From the NCBI GenBank assembly GCA_027886175.1, contig JAJNNQ010000075.1:85849001-85913000 (forward strand): DNA of 64,000 nucleotides, read 5' to 3'. The notes beneath the pieces were generated by a model. It was not told where the DNA came from and searched no databases. It worked only from the letters and a program-made list of their open reading frames with translations. A program made the position numbers and the translations under genes. Within the stretch, counting starts at the first letter, position 1. Every line of letters starts with the position of its first letter. Source of the DNA: Phylloscopus collybita (Eukaryota > Chordata > Aves > Passeriformes > Phylloscopidae). Below, piece after piece: positions 1-9,499 of this stretch.

Positions 1-1124
1 TTCAAACAATAATTTTTATTTTATACTTCTGTCTATACTTTGTAGCAAATCTTTTTTTTTTTGTTATTTTTTGCTGAATTGACTTTATAATAAACTTTTG
101 TTTAAATTACATTTTTCTTCTCTTTTAAAATCAAAGCTCTTTTTTTTTTTTTTCAAAATCATTTTGCTGCTGTTATTTTTTTTTCCTTTAGGTTTACATT
201 TAAGCCCCCTTTTTGTGATCTCTACGGTTGGATATTCAGATATTTTACTGTTATGTGTAACATCTAAAACAAAGAGGAGGAAAAAATTAAAGGCAGTGAA
301 TTCGGAAAGATGCCTTCGAACAGCAAGTAAAGGTAAACTCTCAGAGGTGTTAGCAGCATTCCTTCATTCTTCCGAGCATTTAAATACGTCTTTCTTTCTC
401 TTGCCTCTTCCTTCCTTAGCTGTTCGTTTCCCTCTCTTTCTCTCCCTCTCTCGCTCTCTTTTCCCCTCGAGGAAAAATGTTCGTTTTTATTTATTTTTAA
501 TATTTTTTTTCCAGTGGAATGACCAAAAAAAAAACACAAGCGACTGTGGAGGAAAGATGAGAGATTGTGAATTATTCACCATATGCTTCACACGTGGACA
601 TCTACCTTGGATTTCTCGCCAGTGCCTTTTCCTGTCTGCGGTTTTTGTTCTCGCCTCGCACACTGCCGCATTTTTAGCGGAGCCCGTGGCTCGCCGGGAG
701 GTACCCGGCCGGTTACAGCCTTAGCAGTAGGTGGCCCAGAGCCGTTCCTGAGATTGCGTTTGCACAACGAGGGCTCGAGTTTGTTTCTTTTTATATTTTT
801 TTTTTTCTATTTTTGATTCGAAGCGATAGTAAAGCTGAGGTCCGATTTGGGCTGCGCGCCGCTGCCTGTTTGGTAAGATTTGGCAAATAAAACACGAAAA
901 AAAAAAAAAAAAGAAAAAGAAAAAAAAAAAAAGAAAAAAAAAAAAAAAAAAGGGAGAACGCTTCCACAGTCCTACATGGGTGTTTCACCATCATCAGCCA
1001 CCACCACCACCATCATCATCATCATCAACCACAGAAAAGCACAACGTCCCCAAAGCAACGGATGGACACTTCCTCTATAGATCCAGCACATGGAGAGGGT
1101 GTGGGTGTGAGTGTGCTCGCCCCC
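1..1124 (-). other. NRN1: Probable NRN1 3' UTR, reaching or passing the window edge
   Basis: This stretch follows the NRN1 stop codon. It contains no exon and is rich in A/T homopolymers, including a mixed A run with G interruptions at 897-951 (plus strand) and a CAC/CAT triplet tract at about 990-1029. On the minus strand AATAAA motifs occur at 495-490, 491-486 and 20-15. The last would give a 3' UTR of about 1.1 kb, plausible for this gene, but the downstream GU-rich element would lie outside the window, so the true end is unresolved. Confidence 0.5.
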
Positions 1125-1356
1125 CTAGAAAGGCAGCCAGGTCACTAGGGCGGCCCACAGAGCCGCCAGGAGCAGGGGCAAGGCCGGCGAGAGGAGGGAC
1201 GGTGCCGCGCCGCTGCCGCCTCCGCACAGTTCAAATAAGCTGCCTTGGAAATCGAGGTTTTTGGATTCCCGTCTCAATTTCTCCCAGAGGTCTGTCGCTC
1301 CTTCCTGGCAATCGGTGAGCGCTGTGAGGGTGCAGGCGTGGAAATCATCCCAGTAC
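1125..1356 (-). CDS. NRN1: NRN1 coding exon 3 (C-terminal half, GPI signal, stop)
   Basis: The acceptor CTGCAG at 1362-1357 precedes the exon. It encodes [19 protein letters not shown] onward, Cys75, Cys83 and Cys111, and the hydrophobic GPI-signal tail ending in TWLPF, with the TAG stop at 1127-1125. The tail is one residue longer than in human and contains two leucine/alanine runs. The surrounding DNA is very GC-rich, so long antisense open frames overlap it by chance. Confidence 0.96.
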
Positions 1357-2214
1357 CTGCAGGAGGGGAGAGCAGCCGGCGTCAGAAGAGGCCCGCGCCC
1401 ACCTTCCCGGGGAGGGGGCCGCCCCTCGGGCCCGCCGCCCCCTCCTCCCGCCGGCGGGGCCGAGCCGGGCATGCCTACGAGGGAGGCTGGGCCGGCGGGG
1501 AGGAGCCGCTGGCTGAGGTTTCGGGGGTCCCCCCCATCCCCAACCCCGCCCTCGGCACCAGCCCGGTCGGGGTGCTGCAAGAATTGCTCTGCTGGGTCTC
1601 TGGCGGAGGGGTCCTTGCCTGGCGGGAGGAGGGGACGTGCTCCCCCCTCGGCTGTCAGATGCCAGCCCAGGAGCCCGCGGGCTCGTCCCGAGGGTTTCTC
1701 GTCACCAGTGGGAGCGGGGCTGGGAAAGGCACCCTTTCGGGTGCGGTGTATAGAATCCCTCCCTCTAGCGGGGGGATTCCCCGGGGCGGGAAAAGGCCCT
1801 TATTGCAGGAAAAGGTCAAGGAGGAAGAGTAGGAGAAGCAGGAAGGGTAGGAGAAGGAAGAAGGAGCATCTTCCTCTTCTGGGCGCCTGGCACCGACCTC
1901 AGCAGGGCAGCCAGAGGGACCCCTGATCCGTGGCCAGGGGCTAAGAGATTTGCTTTCCTAGGATAATTTCCAGCTATTCGCACAAGTTTGGGTGTTTTGG
2001 TTTGTTTTTTTTTTTTTTTTTTCCAATTCCTTTCTTCACAGGGACTGGACCGGCGTTTGTCGCCGGAGCAGGCACCCGTCCTCCCATGGACCACATAGGG
2101 AGGGTACTGGAGGATCTTTCCTCTCCATGTCTGAGTTATCGAAAATCACCCCAAATCCCAAATCTGCTCTCTGCCTTCTATTTCCCCCACGCCTCAAGGC
2201 AGACTGGATCTTGA

Positions 2215-2268
<54 letters not shown>

Positions 2269-5200
2269 CCAAAGTGGTCCTACTGCCTCTAATTTATGAG
2301 CACTCTAAGCTGATTGTAGACTCCCAATGTTTGCTACATTTGTAATAAATAATGAGATACTGAGAAGCCAGAGTCTGAGAGTGTGCCTCTCCTGCAGTAT
2401 TTCTGCTGTAATTGCATCTCCCAAAGGAAAATTAAATCTTTCACCATCTTCTTTCAATACACATCCCAGCACAGGGCAAAGGCAATCGGATGGTAGGAGG
2501 TGGTCGGGAAAAGGGTCTTTCCTGGAAAAGAGTTACTTTTTAGAGATCAGGACCACATCTGGTCTGGCACTCGAGGGCAAGAGATACCACATCAGGAGGC
2601 TGCTGCCCCTGGATATTTATTTCTGTTGCAGGACACAAAGCAAACCGCAGCCCTGCATCTACAGCAAAGTGCCAGCCTTTTTGGGTGTTTGACTCAGAAA
2701 TCTCTAGGTAGGAAGAGAGGAGTGTTACAGAGTCTCTTCACACTTCTCCGTTTTTCCTTTCCTTTCCTTTCCTTTCCTTTCCTTTCCTTTCCTTTCCTTT
2801 CCTTTCCTTTCCTTTCCTTTCCTTTCCTTTCCTTTCCTTTCCTTTCCTTTCCTTTCCTTTCCTTTCCTTTCCTTTCCTTTCCTTTCCTTTCCTTTCCTTT
2901 CCTTTCCTTTCCTTTCCTTTCCTTTCCTCCTTCTTTCGTGTATTTTGTTTCCTGATTTTTGCGGAGCAAAATAAATACCAAAAACTATTCCAAACTTATT
3001 TATGTTTCAGGATATTATCTCGTTTCTAAAAATTAAGGTTTTTTTGGTTGGTTGGGGTCTTTTTAAACGGGGGGATTTTGCACCGAAAACAGGGAAAACA
3101 CCCTGTACTGAAACCTTTTTTTTTTTTTTTTTTTTTTTTTCCTTCTTCTTTGTGTGTGTGTGTTTTGGGTTTTGGGTGGGTTTTTTGTTTGTTTGGTTTT
3201 TTTGTGGCGTTTTCTGCTGTTTGGTTTTTTTTTTTTTTCCTCCCAGACATATCGAAAATGCTCGTCTCTTCCTCCCTGTGCGGGACACGATTTTGCAAGG
3301 CGAGCTCTTTTCCTCCGTTTAATAATTTTGTTGCTGTTGTTGTTGTTATTATTATAACTATTACTATTAATTATTCCCCTTTATCGTTGCCCTTTCCTGT
3401 TTGTTCCCTCCATGCCAGGAGCTGGGCGAAACTGGGGGCGGATGGGCTTTCCCGGGGCCATGGAGGTGGCAGAAGAGAGCTGCGCTGGGACGCTGGGAGA
3501 TTCATGATAATGACTGGGCTCTTCCCTTTTTAATTACGTTTTGTTTTCCGAGGAGCCGCCTCCCCAGCGCCGGCTGTGCCCGGCCCGGGTGGGCAGCCTC
3601 GGGGGGAGCCCGGAGCCCGCCGGTGAGCGTGTGTCCCACAGGCAGCAGCAACAAGGAAAGGGATAACAACAACCATCCCCGCGCAGCTAATGCCTGCACC
3701 CCGGTGCAGATTTCCAGGGGGACGGGAAAGAACACGAAAGGGGAGCTAAGTAGGGGAGGGAAAGGAAAAAAAACCAACCCAATAAAAAACAAAAAACCAA
3801 CAAGAAAACAAACCGGCAAAAACCACCTCAGATTCACGGAGGGAAAAAAAAAAAAAAAAAAAAAAATTCCCTCCAGACTTTGCTGTTCCCCAAGCCCGGC
3901 CTGTCCCCGTGGCAGTGAGCTTGGAGGGACCCTGGAGCGGAAAATCCAACCCCAAAACGTAACCCCCGCGTTACTTGTGCTTCTTCCCTCCTTCCCGCCA
4001 GCATCCAGCCTCACCCCCCACACCCCCCGCCCCCCCCGCCTTGCCCAGCCCCAGTGATGGGTGATGACCCCCATTCGCCCCCCGCGGCCCCGAAGGAGAG
4101 AGGAAAGACCTACGCGCAGATCGTTTGAAGATTTCTCTTGTCGTCCAGGTCCTGCGGGTAGTTGGCCATGTTATCGCCCAGCCGCAGCAAACAATCCGAG
4201 AAGCCCCTAAAGACCGCATCGCACCGCCCCGCCGCTCTCACCGCCTGCACCAGGTACGCTGCGGGGGCAGGGGCACAGGTCAGCACCGCCGCCCCCGGCT
4301 CGCCGCTCCCCTTCCCTTCCCTTCTCCTCCCGCCGCCCGCCCCCAGCCCTTGCTAAAGGCGCGACCCGGGGCAGGAGAGGGGCGCTGGGACGGAGCTGGG
4401 ATCGCCATCGGCCACTCGAGGAGGAGAGCCAGGGGCTTTTCGCCCTTTCCTTTTTTAGTACCGGAGGGTTCGGTGTCTGTGGATTTAGCGGCATGATTTC
4501 AATCATTCTTTTATTTTTTTCTCATATCCCCCCCCCCCCCCCAACCCCCTTTTTTTTTTTTTCTTTGAGGGGAGAGGAGGAGGGGAGGTGAAGATGCGCT
4601 GCCTGCTTCTCCCCGGGCTTGATCCTTTGTTAGAAAATTCCTCCTCGAAGCAGCAGGAGCGTTTCTCCGCACAAACGCAGGCGCACGCACACGCACACGC
4701 TCCCTATTGCCCAGGTCTCTGGGCAAACACCGTGCAAGGCGCAGCGGGAAAAAAAAAAATTAAAAAAAAATCACTAGAAAGAGCTGCGACAGAGAGGCGC
4801 AAAGAAGGGACAGCGAAATCACGCAGAGAGCTGCGGGGCACCGGCGAGGCCGTGCCTGTGCTCGGGGCGGGACCGGGCCGGGGTGAACCCCGCTCCCCCA
4901 AACCCGCACCCCTCGGGCTGGCTCTGGTCAAGGGCATTCGGTTCAGTACAACGGGAACCAACACAAGAGCAACCGCCTGCAAAGGCGGGAAGAAAATGAA
5001 TCACGGGCTTCTCCTGAGTACCCCGAGCTGGCCCGGGACGGGACGGAGCGCGGCAGGGGCTGTGCCGCCGCACGGCATCCCCGGGTACCCGGGCACGGCC
5101 AGGGGCTGGCTCCCAGCCGCTCTCCCGCCCGTGAGGGGAGCTGGGGACTCCGCGGTGTCCCTAGGCCTGGGGGATGTCGCTGCGGCCAGCGGGGGCGGGA

Positions 5201-5523
5201 AGGGGCTTCCCCCCTCCCATGAGGAGGAGCCCCTTGCCGCCCACACCGCCGGGTGGGGGTCCCCTCCCGCGCCGTGTCCCCAGGGAAGGGCTGTGACGGG
5301 CTGTGCGGGTGTTTCCTTCCAGGTACCGGTTACCAGCTAAATGGCTGACTCCAAAAGAGACTGTTTCAACCCAAATCCTCCTCTTGCCGTTTGATTCATC
5401 GCTAACATGACTTGATGGCCCCTCCCCTCTACACACACACACACAGACACAGACACACACACACACCAGCACCAGCCGTCACATCAAACCCCCAGCAGGC
5501 TCCAGACATTGGCTACGATAGGG

Positions 5524-5558
<35 letters not shown>

Positions 5559-6319
5559 GCAAACAAATAGAGAAGAACCGAAGAGCATCCCGAGGGTAAA
5601 AAGACGTCCTATAAAACCCGCGCCATCCCGCTCCAGCAGCTACAGCGGAGGGGGAGCTGCCACGAATTTCTGCAAAAAAAGTGTCGGGCTGTGCTGGCAT
5701 TCCGGGGTTCGAGGAGCAGCCCTGCCCCAGGCTGGGGCCGGGGTGTGGGGGTGGAGGGGTCACGTTGGGGATCAGTGGGGAGCCGAGCACCCCTCGCCCC
5801 CGAGGGACAGCCTGGCCCTGTCTGCCCGCGCCGCTGCCCCCGCACAGGGTATCCCCGGTCCAAAGCTGCCCTAAACCCCGCCAATAAATTAAAAAAAAAA
5901 AAAAAAAAAAAAAAGATAAAAGGAAGAAAAAAAGAAAAAAGCAAAAAGCAAAAGCGGATAGACACGGTTCCTGTCTGATTCAAAGACAACGGGATTTCTC
6001 AGGAACTAGGTCGCTTGTGCCTTGCAGTTGCCGCGACCTTCCACACCCCACAGCCCCCGCTCAAAGATAACAGTGTGCAGCAATGTGCAATGCAGCAGGA
6101 CCGCAGGAGCCCTCCGTGACGGACCGGGCCCCCTCCCGAAACCCATTCCCCGTTCTCCCAGTCCTGCGACTGGTTCACCCCTCCTGTCCCTTCCGCGGAG
6201 GCTTAGCCCACCCCGCCCCCCACCTCGGTCACCTCCCAAAATGTCAGGGATTTCGGACAGCTCCAATCTCCTATGCCTAAATAAATAAATAAACAAACAC
6301 ACCCCCGCCCCCCCCCCCT

Positions 6320-6351
<32 letters not shown>

Positions 6352-7184
6352 TTTTTTTAAGTCCCGGTGCATAGACATTTTGGGAACGAGCCGAGCATCC
6401 ATTTCACACGAGCCTTTACCGGGGACGGGGCAAAGCCACCGGCCCTTTGCAAACCCCACACCGACAACCAGAAGCTGATTCCGGGGGTGGGGAGGTGTGG
6501 AGGAGGTGGGGGGAAGGTTACCCGAAACACCGAAGGAGGAGCAGAGAGGAGAAAAGCCCTCCAAGAAAGAGCTTCAAAGCCGTCCCCTTCCAGGGCACCG
6601 CAAAGCCACCGCACCGCCACCGTCCCCGCGGTGTGCAGCAGTATTTGGGGGGAACTTTCCAAATGACTGCTCATGCTCACACCAGCCCGGGAACGGCATT
6701 TCCCTGCGACTCTAGCTGCCTTTCGAAATTTCAATAAAATCCGTCCTCGGCTGAACCAAATAAACACAAAAGAAAGAAAATCTTCCTCCTCCTCCTCCTC
6801 CAAACGAATGAACGAGCACACAAACAAAAATTGCAAGGATTGAAATTGAGGATAACATCCAAAAAAAGCCTCCCCCCTTCTTTATCTGACTGTACAGAAA
6901 CTGGCCTTCTGAAGAGTTCAGCCTTATTTAAAATGGAATGGTAACACGAATGTAGGGGTTTACATCATTTAACCACATTTCCCAGAGGTCAACATTTCGT
7001 TGCACTATTTCTTCCCCCCCCCTTTTTAAGATGAGGAAGTGTTCAAGGCATTTTCCCTCTCTTTCTAATTCTCCCCTCCTTTTAAATTTTTTTCCCCTCT
7101 TCTTTCTTTTGTACCCATAAAATGCTGCAGAGGTTTTCAGGAGAGGAGTGTGACCGAGAAAAAGGATCTCTATAAAGCAATGCC

Positions 7185-7231
<47 letters not shown>

Positions 7232-8416
7232 CTTTTTTAATTGCATCAGAATTCCTTTGCAGGAAAACAAGGGCTCTTCACACCTGACAGTCTAGATAAT
7301 AAAATACATGCTTTAATCCCCCTTTCCTTAAAACCCAGTTTTGGATCATGCTCGGGCATCTGCATATCCAGTAGACAGTCTTTAAAATTTGCCTATATAG
7401 GACCAAAGTGGTCCTTAACTTGGAGATTGTTTAATGTGTGTAACTATAACAAACAACAACAAAAAAAAATCAGGAAAGAAACGTATAAAATTAACTCGAG
7501 AGCAAACCAACAAAAGCAACCGGAGAAAACCCCAAGATATTGAACAAAACCAGCAGCAAGCACACAAAATACACACCAGCGTGGAAAGAAACCTGTTCTA
7601 TTTTAAGTAACAGCATATATAGAATTTTTGTGGACCTGCTCGGTTTTTGACAGGTCTTGTACAAGCACAAAATTAACGATTGGGTGGTGGGACTCAGCGA
7701 TTTTTAAAAGTAATTTTTATTTATTTAATCGCCTCATTTGAGTTGATTATTCCTTTTAATTTAGTGATGGGTTTTCTTTGGTTTTAAGGTGCTCTGCAAA
7801 TGGGGAAAGCGTTCTGGTTCCCAAAGGGAGACCTTCGCTTGTCCCCCTGATTTTCTGCAAAAAAACTTTCCAGCTAGATCTCTCGCAAGACATTTTGTGC
7901 CGGTTCTTATTTCTTTGTCCCTCGGGGAGACGACGAGAATTTCTTAGCACTGGAGTCACCGAATTGTAAGTGGAAGGGAACGAAGGGGATATCCGAAAAC
8001 CAGATACGAACGCAACCATTCGTGGGGAGCGAGAGAAAAGGAGGGAAAAGAAGAAGAGGCGGAGGGGGAGATAAAAAGCGAAGTATGAGCGAGCATGCAC
8101 CGCTTTAGGAAAACGAAAACCAGAAGCGGTTTTACGAGAAATCAGACACCGGCTCCCTTTCCTGCGGACTCCCCTGCCTTGACAGCGTGCCGGAACGCGG
8201 GGCTGCCAGGGCGGAGGGAAGGCGGGCAGCGGAGAGCGGGGTCCCGCCGCCGCCGCCGCCGCCGCCCCGCACCGCGCGGGTTATCCCGACGCTTCGCTCC
8301 TGCATGCATCAGCCGGGCTGGGGTGCGCGCAACTTGACACGGAATTTGGCAGTCCACTTACCTATCTGTACAGCAAGGATCAGAGAAATATAACTGCCGT
8401 TCAACTTAAGTCCCAT
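1125..8416 (-). CDS. NRN1: NRN1 (neuritin / CPG15), complete three-exon coding region
   Basis: Neuritin is a small secreted, GPI-anchored neuronal protein that promotes neurite outgrowth, synapse maturation and neuron survival (family knowledge). Three minus-strand exons (8416-8362, 4258-4114, 1356-1125) join in frame to 143 residues, against 142 in human. Each intron starts with GT and ends with AG, and both junctions rebuild an Ala codon. Residues 1 to about 27 are a signal peptide beginning [18 protein letters not shown]. The mature part carries six cysteines (31, 41, 66, 75, 83, 111) and the neuritin-typical stretches [16 protein letters not shown] and [10 protein letters not shown]. The tail after Cys111 is a small-residue GGGSGAA segment followed by about 25 hydrophobic residues, as expected for GPI attachment and cleavage. 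The start is the only Met giving the conserved signal peptide. The neighbour F13A1 lies upstream in the same orientation, as in human. Identification is firm; the species-specific substitutions were read directly. Confidence 0.97.
2222..2268. repeat. Poly(T) tract, 47 nt
   Basis: An uninterrupted run of 47 T on the plus strand (A on the NRN1 sense strand). No retroelement body is recognisable beside it. Assembly length may be inaccurate at such a run. Confidence 0.95.
2753..2927. repeat. Pentanucleotide microsatellite (TTTCC)35, perfect
   Basis: Exactly 35 uninterrupted copies of TTTCC on the plus strand, in NRN1 intron 2. On the transcribed (minus-sense) RNA this is (GGAAA)n, equivalent to AAAGG. 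The array is pure, so it is likely length-variable between individuals. It is open in every frame and so generates spurious repetitive open frames on both strands. Confidence 0.98.
3116..3140. repeat. Poly(T) tract, 25 nt, followed by GT/T-rich DNA
   Basis: A 25-nt T run followed by a GT-rich and T-rich segment to about 3240. It is one of several homopolymers in NRN1 intron 2. Confidence 0.9.
3844..3866. repeat. Poly(A) tract, 23 nt
   Basis: A 23-nt uninterrupted A run lies 248 bases from exon 2 inside intron 2, preceded by A/C-rich simple sequence from about 3765. Confidence 0.9.
4114..4258 (-). CDS. NRN1: NRN1 coding exon 2 (N-terminal half of mature neuritin)
   Basis: This exon has 145 bases and encodes residues 19 to 67 (split Ala codons at both ends). 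A pyrimidine-rich tract and CAG precede it at 4259-4261, and the donor GTAGGT follows at 4113-4108. It contains Cys31, Cys41 and Cys66 and the conserved block [20 protein letters not shown]. No stop interrupts the frame. Confidence 0.95.
5431..5551. repeat. CA-type microsatellite and poly(A) tract
   Basis: An interrupted CA dinucleotide tract occupies about 5431-5467, and a 28-nt A run lies at 5524-5551. Both are in NRN1 intron 1. Confidence 0.9.
5891..5914. repeat. Poly(A) tract, 24 nt, with A-rich tail
   Basis: A 24-nt A run is followed by A-rich DNA to about 5955. It is preceded by AATAAATT, so a retrotransposed tail is possible, but the upstream DNA is CpG-rich and unrecognised. Confidence 0.85.
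6303..6358. repeat. C-run then T-run
   Basis: A C-rich stretch (6302-6318) is followed by 13 T, one C and 26 T (6319-6358). It is strand-asymmetric simple sequence in NRN1 intron 1. Confidence 0.9.
7189..7231. repeat. Poly(T) tract, 43 nt
   Basis: 43 uninterrupted T on the plus strand in NRN1 intron 1, about 1.1 kb from exon 1. Confidence 0.95.
8362..8416 (-). CDS. NRN1: NRN1 coding exon 1 (start codon and signal peptide)
   Basis: This exon holds 55 coding bases: ATG at 8416-8414, 18 codons of signal peptide and one base of the next codon. The donor GTAAGT follows directly at 8361-8356. Human neuritin has Arg at residue 8 where this copy has Ser. The exon is phase 1, matching the 2-base start of exon 2. 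Confidence 0.95.
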
Positions 8417-8668
8417 CCTACATTTAGTAAAACCATTTGCGGCTGCAGATCTTTAAATAGTTACTTTGGAGAACGTGGGGGAAAGCTGAAAAATAGACAT
8501 TGCCAACAAGTTCCGAGCAGCGGAGGACTTTGCAGACAAGGGGGGGAGACGAGAGGAGAAGGAGAGGAAGAGGGAGGCAGCGGGAGAGGGCGAGGAAGGC
8601 TGGCTGGGAATGGTTCGCTCCATTAGGAGGGGGCGGAGGAAGTACAGCCTCACGCCCACCACCGGCCC

Positions 8669-8676
8669 TGACGTGG
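8669..8676 (+). promoter_or_regulatory. NRN1: CRE-like half site (TGACGTGG)
   Basis: The octamer contains the CRE half site TGACG followed by TGG and overlaps a CACGTC-type core. It sits within the inferred NRN1 5' UTR or promoter, about 255 bases upstream of the ATG. As a single short motif it is weak evidence on its own. Confidence 0.3.
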
Positions 8677-8715
8677 GGGGATGACACCGACCGGGTTTTT
8701 TTCCCCCCTTCTTAC

Positions 8716-8716
8716 A

Positions 8717-8748
<32 letters not shown>

Positions 8749-8749
8749 A
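8716..8749. repeat. AT dinucleotide microsatellite
   Basis: An (AT)n tract of about 34 bases with one TG interruption, between the TATA-like box and the NRN1 start codon. Confidence 0.9.
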
Positions 8750-8793
8750 TTTATTTTTTTTTTAATAAATGTGCACCTTGGATGAGGAGCGCC

Positions 8794-8800
8794 ATTTATA
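8794..8800 (-). promoter_or_regulatory. NRN1: TATA-like box (TATAAAT), candidate NRN1 core promoter
   Basis: On the minus strand the sequence reads CCTATAAATGGC, a good TATA box 378-384 bases upstream of the ATG. Transcription would then begin near 8765-8772 and give a 5' UTR of about 350 bases containing an AT microsatellite. The motif is seen; its use is inferred and untested. Confidence 0.45.
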
Positions 8801-8969
8801 GGCATCACAGGCTGGATTTACCCGCTCTCCCCGTGTCCCCCCGCCCCATAAATCACCGAGAAACTCCCCTTCCCCCCCGCTCCCCGCGTTCCTCCTGCCC
8901 CGTGTGCTGGCGACGGGGGCGGCAGCCGGGACCGTCCCCCCGGGGCGGGAGCGCTGCGGGGGCGGGAGG

Positions 8970-9040
8970 GGACACACAGACACAGAGACAGAGGCACAGA
9001 CACACAGACACACGCGCACACACACACACAGACACGCAGA
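8970..9040. repeat. CA/GA-type imperfect microsatellite
   Basis: Alternating ACAC/AGAC units of about 70 bases lie upstream of the TATA-like box in the NRN1 promoter region. On the minus strand this is a TG/TC tract. Confidence 0.85.
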
Positions 9041-9200
9041 CGGAGGAGCCGCCCCCCGGGGGTGGGGATAGCACGGCAGAACCCCCCCGCCCCCGGGGCC
9101 GCCCCGTCGGGGCTGGCCGGCCCGGCCCCCGCGCTGCGCAGCGAGCAGGGGGACAGCGACGTGCGGGGGTCCCCTCCCCCTGCCCGCCCCTCCCCCACCA

Positions 9201-9208
9201 TGACGTCA
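9201..9208. promoter_or_regulatory. NRN1: Full palindromic CRE (TGACGTCA)
   Basis: A perfect 8-bp cAMP-response element lies about 790 bases upstream of the NRN1 start codon and about 400 bases upstream of the TATA-like box, in CpG-rich DNA. NRN1/CPG15 is an activity-regulated gene for which CREB control has been reported, so a CREB site here is plausible. A related TGACGTGG site lies closer in, at 8669-8676. Confidence 0.55.
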
Positions 9209-9499
9209 CCCCCAGGCTGAGGTTTGGGGGGGAGCGGGGAAGGAGGGGAGGGCTGGTCTCTCCCGGCCTTTTTGCCGGGGCTCGATGCCGGCGGCAGCAG
9301 CCCGGCGGTGACACCGCAGAGGGTGGCGCGGAGAAAGGGGTCACGCGTGGGACAGCCCTGGGGAGTGGCGGTGGAGCTGCCCAGCGGCTGGGACCGTGGC
9401 ACCCAGCCACCGCACCCCGTCCTCTGCGGACAGCCTACAGGTGTGATGGGGCTGGGCGGAGGGCATGGCGCCGTCCGAGGCTCCAGTGAGCCCTGCCGG

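Larger units (their letters stand above)
1357..4113 (-). other. NRN1: NRN1 intron 2
   Basis: This intron separates coding exons 2 and 3. It is GC-rich near both exons and otherwise dominated by simple sequence: T runs at 2005-2022, 2222-2268 and 3116-3140, a perfect pentanucleotide array at 2753-2927, and an A run at 3844-3866. I see no additional exon. The open frames here are low-complexity or GC-driven. Confidence 0.85.
4259..8361 (-). other. NRN1: NRN1 intron 1
   Basis: This intron separates the signal-peptide exon from exon 2. It begins GTAAGT and ends CAG on the minus strand. It is CpG-rich at 4260-5340 and 5590-5870 and holds A runs at 5524-5551 and 5891-5914, a C run at 4528-4542, a CA-type microsatellite near 5431-5467, T runs at 6319-6358 and 7189-7231, and a CCG tract near 8244-8266. 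No extra coding exon was recognised. Confidence 0.85.

Noticed and set aside
1245..1926. Long plus-strand open frames (195 and 221 codons) antisense to NRN1 exon 3
   Set aside because: They arise in CpG-rich DNA opposite a real exon, are Arg/Gly/Pro-rich and show no domain or splice structure.
2753..2927. CRISPR-like array
   Set aside because: The units are five bases with no spacers, and the window is vertebrate DNA.
2500..2981. Repetitive open frames (FPFLS and KGKER repeats)
   Set aside because: They are translations of the TTTCC microsatellite, which has no stop in any frame.
8500..9489. 329-codon plus-strand open frame
   Set aside because: It runs through the AT and CA microsatellites and the GC-rich NRN1 promoter on the antisense strand. 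The composition is low-complexity and no protein is recognisable.
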